Assembly: GCF_021134715.1 (NCBI RefSeq)
Contig: NC_060017.1
Location: 4,464,001-4,528,000, forward strand
DNA: 64,000 nucleotides
Reading direction: 5' to 3'
Source: Daphnia pulex
Taxonomy: Eukaryota > Arthropoda > Branchiopoda > Diplostraca > Daphniidae
The notes beneath the pieces are model-generated. The model had not been told where the DNA came from. It did no database searches and saw nothing but the letters and a program-made list of their open reading frames with translations. The position numbers and the translations under genes were made by a program. The number at the start of each line of letters is the position of its first letter. Position 1 is the first letter of the stretch. Positions 22,079 to 33,000 of this stretch are shown in pieces.

Positions 22079-24236
22079 TTAGGCGTTATTATTGTTGGCC
22101 GTCGGTGAATCCTGGTCACAAGGACTGGGAGGACTGGTCGGTTTGGTCTGTATCAGTGGCGGAGGGGAGGTCGTTGCGAGGGCCGAAGCGGCTGAAGAGG
22201 CCCGTGGACTCCCGTTGGAGCCGGCGCCAACGCCCGGCTGAGAGGCGATCACATTAGATTGAACGTCCGATTCGGCCACAAAGGCTTCTCTAGGAGCGCT
22301 ACCAACGCTGCTACTGCTGCTGCCGCGGTAGGAATCGCGACCTCTACTACTTCGACTATGCCCGGCTCCTGTGAGTGATCCTGCACGTCATGGATGGAGC
22401 CAGTTAGTCAATATCGGGTCAACAATGATGAGGAGTAAATTACCTTGACCCTGCGTTGGTAGGCCGTGTGGTGGGTGGCTGGCCGATCCAGTCGTCGAGG
22501 CGTCGGAATGAACACGCATGTGGATTCGCACTTGTTGCGACTGGCTGAATCGGCGGCCGCAGGTGTTGCATTGAAAGGGTTTTTCACCGGTGTGGGTGCG
22601 GATGTGCTGACGCAAGTGATCTCTCCGCCGAAAGCGTTTGCCGCAATAGGGACACTGGAACATGGTAACTGGTCCTTGGGGTGTCACGACTGTCACTCGC
22701 AACGGCTAAACACAATGACAACCAAGTCTAGGGTCAATTGAAACTCTTTAAAAACCGATTCAATGGATTAAGTTACCTGGTTTTGGGCGGACGGTGTTGG
22801 TCGTGGTTCGGCCACTGCAACTGCAGCAGGCACTTCGGACACAGCTATTGTAGACGCGGCGGCGGTCGGAGCGGGCTCTTGACGAGGAGCGTTGACATCA
22901 GATGGTGGGCGACCTCGCCTACTGAACGACGGTCCTGGTAACGGAGGAGGAGGAGGGTAGGTAGGCATTCGTTGAGAGGCTGTAGGCCCTTGTGGTGGTG
23001 GAGCAATTGGGATGACGGGTTGTTGTCGAGGAACCCAAGGTCCTTCGGGTCCAACTCCTATCGGTGGAGTGGCCACAACTACCGGGGGTCGTCCGGCCGA
23101 TGGAGATGGTAAACCCACCGGTAAGGCGGCAGGTATTAATCGGTTGGTGAGTGGTGTTGGTGAGTACCTATAATAAAAATAATAACCAACATTTATTCAG
23201 CAATCTACTCTCTTTAACTTTTGCTCTTTATCGGTAATAACCTGGTGCCCATTAAGGAGGACAAAAGCATGCTGCTGTGATGTTGAGAATAGACATGCTG
23301 CTCGGTTCCAACCGGAGCGATAACAGGCGCGCGAATGGGCAATGGTTGAGGTGGACTTGAGCGTCCAGGAGAAGACGTAATCCTGTCATCTATCCTTGTT
23401 GTTTGATGATGATGCTGCTGCGGACTATCCACATCGGTTGACGATGACCGCATTGGTTCGGATACTATAGTTGGTCTTGAAACGTGATGGATTCGCCTGT
23501 CACCTGTGATGGGGGGGCTAACAGTTCCACTATTTCCCGGTGTTGGACGGCTCACAGGGTAGCCTGCGTTTATGTTTTCCACTGATCCTGCACCTCCCTC
23601 ACTCGTGCTGAGTGGCGTGTTTAAAGGTTCGGGAGCTACAGCAAATGGAAACAATGATGATGCCAATCCTGAAAAATAAAATAAAGGCATCACAATAAAA
23701 TCTCATAAAACCAATGTATAGTTAGATCAGGACTAATCACTAATAACTGAATAAGCACATTTACAATAATTGATAAGACAATCCCATGTGAAAATATTAA
23801 ATCGACTGAAATATTGAGATGTGCCAATGAATTTAATTGACTGTGAAATAAAACAACAAGATAAACTCAAGTAAATGAGCAAAAGAAAGCTACCTTTGAT
23901 TTGAAGATTTTCAGCTGTTCGAAAGAACGAGGCCATATCACACCCAGCTGACACAACCACCTCCCCTGAATACATGAAGGTGAGCAAAGAATGTAGATCC
24001 TTGAGGGGTACCCCTTGGAGGAACACAACAGGATGCTGGTGCTCAGGCACTTTGCTGAGGATTTCAAGAAAATAGGGACTACAAGCAGACAGAATAACAC
24101 GGTGAGCGGGGAACACCCTCCCCTCAGAGCAAAGGATAACATCTGTGAAGGTGTCATGTCTCCATAGGTCTTCTACCACAGCAGCAAAGTTCTGTTGGTG
24201 GTTATTCCAACGAAGAACAAATTCTTCAGCTGCCAT
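22079..24236 (-). CDS. BTB domain plus two C2H2 zinc fingers transcription factor
   Basis: Five coding exons encode about 600 residues. Exon 1 (24236 to about 23894) is a complete BTB domain of the insect TTK/Lola type: [62 protein letters not shown] and [12 protein letters not shown]. Exons 2 and 3 are Pro/Ser/His-rich linker. Exon 4 (about 22710-22446) carries two canonical C2H2 fingers: [21 protein letters not shown], then a TGEKP linker, then [21 protein letters not shown]. Exon 5 is a Ser/Ala-rich tail ending SPTANNNNA. Such factors dimerise through BTB and act as repressors in development. An unspliced exon 2 would end at a TAA at about 23213 and give a BTB-only form. A 5' UTR intron is likely (acceptor near 24398, donor near 24585). 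The exact subfamily was not recognised. Confidence 0.92.
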
Positions 24237-25670
24237 TCTTTGTTTGCCTTATAGAGTCTATTCAAGTCTTCAGGTTTATGGGCAAGGTATTCTGAGTTCA
24301 CATAGTAAAGGTGCAGTAAGTCCCGACCTTCATCACAAACTGACACAGCTGGAAGCTTGCTTGCTATTTTCACAATTATGTACAACAAAGTGTCCTGCAA
24401 AAGATGAAAAAATTAACAAAGATCACATTTAGGCCCCTCAGGTACAGAGAAAACTTTATCGATTTTTTCGAGAAAAAAACTCGGCAGACCACAAAAAACT
24501 ACGTAGAATAATGAACATCGCAAAATTGTGAATCCTAATCCACTAATACATTTTGATGTCACTTCAAAATAACACAATAATTTACCTTTCACTGCTAGAC
24601 ACTTCCAGCCTCTATTCACGAAAAACACTACGAGCTGTCATAGTGGAATATGCGTCGTTTAGTAAACAGCAACTCCCGAACGAACGCCCGACCGAACGAA
24701 ATGCACAGGCGAATTGGGTGTTCCAACAAGCCTCCCAGCTATCATTTATCGATATTTTATACTCAGATTTAAGTTTGATAAGACAGGCAACCCAATTTCA
24801 CAACGACAACTCGTTGCAAATACTTCCATGAAAAATGGATGCCCAACCACTCACAATTTTCACACTCTCGAGTAAACGAGCATTAAACATTTGTTTATCA
24901 TAAAATTCGTGAAATTTTTTTTTAACGACCGGTTTGATCTCAACCTTGTCCCCGGTTGCCAAACTCTTCTAATATTTTGAGTGAGAGGGAGGCTTTGTCT
25001 CGTGTAAGGAAACTGGAAAGTAAAGTAAGATAACAAAAATAAAACATGTTAATTTATATAAGATAAGCGGAAATATTTGTTGTTGCTTGGTAAATTCTTC
25101 CTGAATTTTTCTAAATATTCAAACTACTAACCTAATGTTCTACTAACCGATAATTATTTGATAATGTGTACTCGATTTTATGGGCATTCACATTACATTG
25201 AAGAAATGGAATTGATCGTTATTCGATTATGCCTTTTAAAAAATAAAACAGATTCGTCCTATTACTACACGTTTATATTCACAAAAGAATGACGTCAGCT
25301 AAATCCAACACCCGCGTACTTATGTAACAAGACCGTGGCTGCAATGAAGAGGTTGAATGTAACGCGATTTCATTCCCATGCAGCCCAAATGATATCATTT
25401 TCCATAACGACTCCAACGAGACGAGATGATAAATCCGCTTGCAATTGCATTCGTTCGGGGTAGTACACTGAAGACGGAGAATGCGAAACCTTACCTTATT
25501 TTTGAACTCATTAAAAATCAATCGAGCTTGATGGCGCACACAGTAATTTGTTTTCTTTCCTGATTTTGCTTATTGCACTACTGCAGGTTTAGCAATTTCA
25601 TGGTAATACAATTTAACCTGGGCTTAACCTCTCTCAGTCAAGCTCCTTATTTGCACAGTTTATTTGCGTT
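24237..25670. other. BTB-ZF 5' UTR/promoter and HRI 3' flank
   Basis: 24237-24397 looks like non-coding leader next to the BTB start codon. An intron with CAG acceptor and GTAAAT donor (about 24398-24586) separates it from an upstream leader exon. The rest is spacer and the 3' UTR of the HRI gene. The minus-strand frame at 25279-25539 lies in that 3' flank and has no recognisable features. Confidence 0.5.
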
Positions 25671-28648
25671 CTAATCAGGTAACTTTTGATTTTTAGACAA
25701 CGCTTTTATAACTGAATCCTTTTCCGCAATTTGGGAATCCTGTTCAGCAATTTTGCGTTTCAAATTCTCAATGATAGCCAAAAGTTCGTCAGGATTGGGT
25801 GTTTGGGGCCCCAATGTGGGTGTTGTTAGGTCCGAGTCGAGATAGGATATGACTTCGGCAGCAGACGGGCGTAACGCTCGGTCACGAGAGATCATTTTAA
25901 CGATTAAATTTGCCTAAAACAACAAATTAGGTAAGATGAACTAATACAATTTGGGAATTATATTACCATATTAGGCCACTTAATCCCAATCTCAACTGGT
26001 ATTTCAGAACGAGATCTCAATGTTTCGATTGTTTTGTATCGTTCCATGTCTGTTTCAAAAGGGTTGAGCAATTCCAAACAAACAATTCCAAGACTGTAAA
26101 TGTCACACTGTAAAAACCAGATAAAGAAATTAATATAAATGAGTTGTTTTTCATATTTCTTCACCAAACCTTAGCGTCCGGTTCTCGACTAGCCAGTTGT
26201 TCTGGTGCTAAAAAAATGCAAAATTTTAAATCTATTTTTATCAGTTGGTTACAAATAGAACCAACCCCCTCTCCGAAATTATTTAAATATTTTAGTAAGA
26301 AATTCACTAATTTCAAAACAAAAAAAAAAACAGACTCCCAGACAGCCAAAATAAAACAAAGCTCACACGTTTTCCAGACAGAAGTTATTTTTTTTGCAAC
26401 ACCTAGTGAAATCTTAATAACGCGTTGAATAAAAGACACATGCAAGGTCCAGGAAAGGTCATAAAAAATGTATACCTGCATACGTTTGAGTGCCAACTCC
26501 TCTAGTAGCAGCACAAGTTCCAACTGCTCAGTTAATTAAATAATACATGAAAGGAATGACATGACACAAGCAGAAAGTGCAAGCTAAAGCGAACTTACAA
26601 CCTGGAATTTTAGTTGATATCGCGCCATTATTAGGGACATTCGTGAAGTTAAGCACTGCAAGCCCGAAGTCTCCAATTAAGACCTGATTCGCTGTTGCAT
26701 CCACGAATATGTTCTCCGGCTAAGATTAGACCAGAACTTACCATGTAAGTTAAATTAGTAATTTAGTTTAAAAAATGATACTTTTATATCGCGGTGAATA
26801 ATATTGTTGTTGTGAATATAATTTATCCCTTGAACGATTTGGCGGAATATCGACAACTCGAGATCTATGCTGTTTAACACTCTTTTCCTTTCATTTCGAT
26901 ATTTCAACCAACTTCGCAACGTTTGTGGACATAACTGCATCTGAATATACAGTAACATCGCAGGAGATGGAAAAGATCGATTGAAACGCCAGTTGCTGCT
27001 CAACACGACACTGTGATTTGTCGTACCCACTTCACAACGGGTCTGAGAATAGCAACGTGAAGTTGAATTCGTCGGTGTATCACCTTCAAATATAATGCTC
27101 TCTCCTTATTAAAAACATAAGCTTCAATAACAAGAATAATCATTGCAGTGTCTAGTTTTCTTACCATTGGAGCTAATAACCATTTCACAATTACTGGAAA
27201 AGGATGAGCTAATATTTACTGTGGATCTGTGTTGAGACGAAATACTGAAATCATGAACATGCTGAACGATCCCACTGGAGAACGAAATGAAAAATTACTG
27301 ACTTGAACAAAGCCTTCTTTGAAAATGAAAACTTACTTCTGAGTCTGTGGAGGACATCTTTCAAGTGGAGAGACATTCGTTGGAGTTTCACTTTCAAAAA
27401 CAACACTATCACCTTTCAAGTAACATACGAAAATAAGCTTTCCTAACTAATAAGAGTAGATAGCTCAATTATTTTTTTTTCTTACTACTAAATGAATCTA
27501 GAAACGATGATTTTCGAATTCTTTCACGGGATTGGGAAGAGCTTATCACTGTGGAAAGTCGGTCGTCTTGAGAAGAAATACTGATGTCATCCATATGCTG
27601 AAGGATCTCACTGTAATAAACGACATTTGAAAATTATTCGGACTTCAAAAAGAAGGTTTCGCAACAATTATTATATGTACTGAAATGTTTGTGTTGGACA
27701 ATATTCCAGCCACGCACTCTTATACGCAACTATGTTTGGATGATGAAGTTGAGAAAGAAGTTGCACTTCACGAAGAATTTTGGCAGCAGATTTTGGCCTA
27801 GAAATAACGAATTTTTTTTTTATTATTATTTCAAACTAGAAAAACATAAGGAAATAAAACACAAAAAAATACCCGATCAGAATTTTCTTGATTGCATATT
27901 CCATGTTATCGATAAAATTGTAAGCTTTATAAACAACACCGAAGCCACCAGCTGCTATAAATTCCATTTCTTTGAAATCTAACTGGTAACGCGATGTAAA
28001 CAAATGTTCACTGCCATCAGTTGAGCTCCTAAGAATTTATAATGAAAACTCTCTTAGATGCTAAAAATGGGTTTTCCATGGAACAAGTAGTTACCAAATA
28101 TTTCCAGCAACTGGAGATGGATTTGCAACAACCAATGAACCACCTGTTATAGGTGTTTGCCTACTTGTAGCTATCTGACGTTTTGCAAGGCAAAAGAGTT
28201 TATTCAAGTCTGAAGAAATTTTCAATCTCACTCCTGCCATTTCAGGGAATCCAGCAGTTGGTGGTAGAAGACGAGAGCTTACAAAGTATTTTCTTATTGC
28301 TGGATATACAGAACATTAGAAATATAGGTATAGAATTAAGATAATGAAATGAACTCACCATCATACAGTTCTTTTTGCTTAGCTGAATCAGTTTCGTGTA
28401 TGGCACACATTCTTTCCAACATACACTCTATGAGCAATACATGCGGGAACTGATGACGGAGAGTAGATGCTAGACTAGTGGATTCTTCTATTGGACCTGA
28501 AATCATAAGAAAACGAAGATGAATTGTGAGATCTTCTTCAGAAATAAATACCATAAAAGGTATCAGCTCTTAAAAAAAATCGCTTCAAGTGTAAATTGAA
28601 CAGATGACCTCCATCAAAGGTAGTTATAGGCACGGGTAGAAAACTCAT
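25671..28648 (-). CDS. EIF2AK1: HRI-like eIF2alpha kinase (EIF2AK1)
   Basis: About twelve short exons join from ATG 28648 (MSFLPVPITTFDGGHLFNLH; in-frame TGA upstream) to TAG 25671. The N-terminal helical region (TSLASTLRHQFPHVLLIECM) resembles the HRI haem-binding domain. The kinase domain starts with YQLDFKEMEFIAAGGFGVVY (glycine loop), then YAIKKI with the catalytic Lys (about 27910) and LREVQLLSQLHHPNIVAYKS. An insert of about 100 residues follows, typical of eIF2alpha kinases. It resumes with LLYIQMQLCPQTLRSWL, YIHNNNIIHRDIK with the HRD Asp, PENIF, GDFGLA, GVGTQTYAPEQLA and CDIYSLGIVCLELLNPFETD. The C-terminus has a coiled coil (PDELLAIIENLKRKIAEQDS). HRI phosphorylates eIF2alpha under haem or mitochondrial stress. 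The retained insert, HRD and DFG indicate an active enzyme. The insert contains a duplicated exon pair. Confidence 0.9.
27020..27612 (-). repeat. Tandem duplication of an exon pair in the HRI kinase insert
   Basis: The exon at about 27487-27612 (SEILQHMDDISISSQDDRLS) resembles the exon at about 27166-27280 (SGIVQHVHDFSISSQHRSTV). The following exons also pair up: GDSVVFESETPTNVSPLERC (about 27345-27412) with GESIIFEGDTPTNSTSRCYS (from about 27110 down). The order A-B-A'-B' with matching intron positions indicates one duplication of a two-exon block of about 300 bp. Confidence 0.8.
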
Positions 28649-30010
28649 TTCTCTTTCAAGTTCTTCTTCGATGTGAACGAAATGTCATGGAAATGTAATT
28701 GATTCCGCAGTGGTACTTTTCAGTCTATGAGGATTTCTCATAATGTTGTTCACACTGAATCTATCTAGATTGGTTGAGCAACACTAGAAATTTTAGAAGT
28801 TCATCCATACATTAAAAATTATTCCCTCCTTCCATCAAATCATTAAATCCATTGTAAAAACAACTTCAAACTTCGGATCACTAATTTTCTTTGCACATTT
28901 CAAGCAGTAGCAGACTACTTCATCAGAAGGCGACGCCGCCAGACGGGCGAAATAACCTTATCGAAATTGCTAGAACGTTGTGTCGCCTGTGTGCTAGTGG
29001 CGCTATAATAAATAAAAAGAAATTGCAAAATTGGAACAAGGAGAAAATCAGAAAATAAATTGTAAATTACATTAGTTGTACTTTATATTGAATAAATAAG
29101 AAAACGCATAATTGATAACGTTATAACAACTGATTGAATAACAAGATAATGGATTCGTGGAACCATTAAGTGGAACCCTCGGGACGTTTTCGGTTTTCAG
29201 TTTTTGGTCATTGGATGTCCTTGAACTCGCAACGTGATTATCGTCACTATATTTCATATTTAGTTTTTAAGTAGGACCTAAAGGAAGAACTTATTGTCGA
29301 GCTGAAGGTAAGTTGGAAATTGAAACCATTTTTTAGTGAACGGAGTGACTCCAGTGATAAGCAAATTTGACTCAGACTCACTCAACAGTCAACACTCAAG
29401 AACGGGTCACGTTTAAGGCGATGTGCATTTGTTTCTAAGCCCACTGCCCAATCAGCTGATCAGCAGTTCCTCACTTTCTTGTTTCGGGCGGCAAATTGGT
29501 CAGTATTTTTCACGTGCTGGACAAACACAGTTGACTTTTAGTATCCTCATTCTCATGTTTTTTCATATATCTGGTAAGTTAATTGGTCCTTGTAATGTTA
29601 TTGTGGAATGTGATAACTTAACTAACACGTGATAAAGAGCACGTGAGTTTGTGATTGATTTATCGACCACCCACTTTAAGAACAAGTAGCATATTCACCT
29701 TATTTTTGTGACTTGGATTAAATCATTAAAGTATAGTAGTTCATAAACTTAATTGAAGTAATCATGCTGCTGCTGTATTTTAACGACAAAAAATATGTGC
29801 TTCTTTCATTTAGTGTTATTTAGAAAGATCTCACACCTTACCAGTTTTCCGCTTGTATTAAATTTTTTATTAACCACGAGGTTCTAAATGCAATGTATAA
29901 ATAACTTCGAAAAATTGATTTTGTTGTTAGATCACATATTTAACTTGGGAGTTGTTTGATTGTGTTTCAGGTTTACAATTTTCAGTAGAATTTACTGATT
30001 TATTGTGAGG
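28649..30010. other. Divergent upstream region of HRI (-) and the coiled-coil gene (+)
   Basis: About 1.36 kb separates two divergent start codons. A CAG acceptor just before 29971 (GTGTTTCAG) suggests a spliced 5' UTR for the plus gene. Small frames at 29072-29257 (-) and 29423-29632 (+) lack supporting features. A TGACTCA site occurs near 29369 and E-boxes at 29511-29645. Confidence 0.5.
29511..29645. promoter_or_regulatory. Three CACGTG E-boxes within 135 bp
   Basis: Perfect CACGTG palindromes lie at 29511-29516, 29626-29631 and 29640-29645 in the divergent HRI/coiled-coil spacer. CACGTG binds bHLH factors of the Myc/Max, USF, MITF/TFEB and Clock/Cycle types. A CAGCTG E-box also occurs at about 29453. 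Function is inferred from clustering only. Confidence 0.5.
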
Positions 30011-33000
30011 ATGGAAAGGAAATCTTTTGGCTTCACACAGTCAAGGTTTATGACAAAAAAACCTTCACCACACAGAAACAGTGAGACTACTACTGCATCT
30101 CCCATTGTTACCCCTCCTGCCAATCCTTTCTCTCGTAAGCCACCACAGAACCCTGCAACTTCTGGACAAAGTAGTGAAACAGGTGAACTTGCTCATCATG
30201 AACCTCAAATGGAAATGGGAGCAGGCTTTCCAGGTTTCTTCCATAGCACACGGAGCTCACCTACCAACCGTCCAAGTCGATTTTTTTCACCTGCTTCAAA
30301 GAAAGTTGAAGAATATCCTTTCACACCTACTATCAAATCAACAAACTGGCGTGGTGATGACACGAGATCGCCTATTACACCTGCGGACAGTCCATCACCT
30401 CGTGTGACATCGCATCCGACCTCTTTTGATTCGAGTGGTGAAGTGGAAGGACTTTTCATCCATCGACCACATATCAGCGCCGGTCTTCCAAGTTTCTTCC
30501 AACGTCCATTTAGTTCACCCGCTTCAGACTTTTCTTTTACGCCTAAAAGGAAACCAACTGTGGCCGAGATAAGTCCTGACAAATCTTCATCCCCCATCGG
30601 GTTTGCTAGTAGCAGTGTTACGCCTTTTAGTACACCATCACGATTTAAAGTAAACAGCTTCTTGCATACTACAAAAAGGAGCTCTGAGGTACAGTTTAAG
30701 CCAATTACACTAAAGATTTTTTTACAATTTTAATGGTTTATTAAAACAGCAATTGTGTGTGTTAAAGCAGCAGCAACTACCCATCGAAACTCAAGACCAG
30801 CAATTTAAAGATGATGGAGCTTCTGCAGGTGCTAACGATTCAGAACATTCGGCCTTCTATCGATTCCAATTAAACGAAACAGTTGATAGTGAAAAACCTT
30901 ATTTGGACGACAGTAATAGTATATCCTTAATCTATCTCTGTTGTTAAATGTTTAATCCCTCTTTTTCCTTTACCAGGTGATAGAAAAAGTAGTTCAGACT
31001 GGATGAATGAGTCTTCATTTCAATCTGACCAAGAGAAAACCTCATTCGAAAGGGAAGTGCGATCGTTAACCGAAAAATTGCTAGCGGCCGCTGCAAATAC
31101 TGAGTCAAATATCAAGACAGAGAACACATCTTTAAAGAGAGAATTGAGTAAGTCGCAGCAGCAAATTTGTCATTTAGAAGCGCAGTTTGATGAGCTGAAA
31201 AAAAATCAATCGGAGGTATTTACTCACATAGTTTCAATAATAAAAAAGGAAATTAAGATTTCACCTTCATTTTACTTCTGAAGGCTATCAAAAGAGCCAG
31301 TGATCTGTCGCGTGAAAAGGAAACGTTGCATAGTCACATTAGAAACTTACAGGAACAAGTTTCCGCTGTCGAAGAGCAACTTGAACAGAAGCAAGGTCAG
31401 TGTGAAATGGTGAATTCACAGTTAGAAGACAAGGAGCAACGGCTGAAAGAGGCACTTGAACGCATTTCGACGCTAGAAGAATTATTACGATCATCAGATG
31501 AACGACTCTCTGCCCTTCAAACCCAGTTGCAACAAGTTCTAAGTGAACGCGAAGCTGTAATTATGAATTAATTTTTTTTTTTATCGAAGTTAAAAATCGG
31601 AAATGCTTTATTGATCTTATAGGCGGAACATAAAGTAAACGCGCTAACTGGGCAAGTTGATTGCCTCCAAGAAAATCTCTCTACTTTAGGATTAACGATG
31701 TCCAACGCTGAAAATAATTTTCACTCTGCCCTGAACGACTACAAAGACAAACAGGAGAAGCTTGCGAAAGAGCTAGCCAACTATCAAATTACGGAATCTG
31801 CCTTGAAAAATGCTTGTACCGACTTCGATTCTGTAAAAGAAGAACTCGGAAGCTGTACTAATGAATTGATTAAGGTTGTTGGCTCATAATTTGACGATCG
31901 TAAGATTAATTTCATTTGACGACTAATTTCATTTTCTCTCAGGCGCGAGCAGATTCTAAAGCCATTGAGAAAGAGAAACTTGAATTAGAGGAACATTTTG
32001 CTTGTCTCAATGAAAAGTATTCGATTTGTGAACGATCGCTGTGTACTGCTCAAGAAAATATCTCTTCACTTGAGTTGACACTCAGTGCACTTCAAGCCGA
32101 GATTCAACAGCTTAAACTTCATTTGGAAACTTCTTCTACAGAACTCTCCACTGTACGCACTTCTTTCAATTTATTGATTTGACACACTTTTTTATTTTTG
32201 TTAATACTTTTATGTAGACGGGAGAAAAAGCGTCGAAATTTCAAGAGGATAACGAGGTGTTGCGTTCTCAGTTAGATTCTTTGCGGGAATATTTTAAGGA
32301 TTCTGAAGAAAACCTTCGATTGGACTTAACTAAAGTACAACAAGTACTCGATTGCGAAATAGCAGCGCACACTGAAACTAAAATGTCGGCAGTGAAGATG
32401 TTGAGCGATACTAAAAATGCCTTGGAATTTCAAGTAAATGAATTGCAAGAAAATTTTGTAGTGGTTGAACGTAAAAAAGAATTAGTCAAACAAGAACTCG
32501 ACAGTGAACGATCGGCACACAGTGAGACTAAATCTGACTTAGAACTATGCAAGAACCAATTAGAAGAAGATCGGAATCGTCATTTATTGGAATTGTCTAA
32601 GGTTCTTAAAACTGATAAAATTCGATGTTTTTTACCCTATTTAACCCTAATTATGTGTAACTAGGTCCAGGATACTGTAAATGTTTTGAAGGATGAGAAA
32701 AATCAGCTGAAATCTGAAATCGACGAGTTCCGGGGAAATTTGGTTGCGGCGTTCAGCCAAAATGAATCAATTAAGAAAGAATTGGACGACGAAAGAACGG
32801 CGCACAACGAGACAATGTCATATTGGAAAAGTTGTAAGGATCAACTGGTAAACGATAAATATCAACATTCTGTCGAACTATCCAAGGTAATTTTCTATTG
32901 CATATTTCCATGAACTGTATGTTCCTACCTACATATCTTACATCTAGATTCAAAATGCGATGAAGGTGTTGAGCGATCAAAATAAATTCCTTGAAGCTCA

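Noticed and set aside
25279-25539. 86-codon minus frame downstream of HRI
   Set aside because: Lies in the HRI 3' flank; no features of a separate gene.
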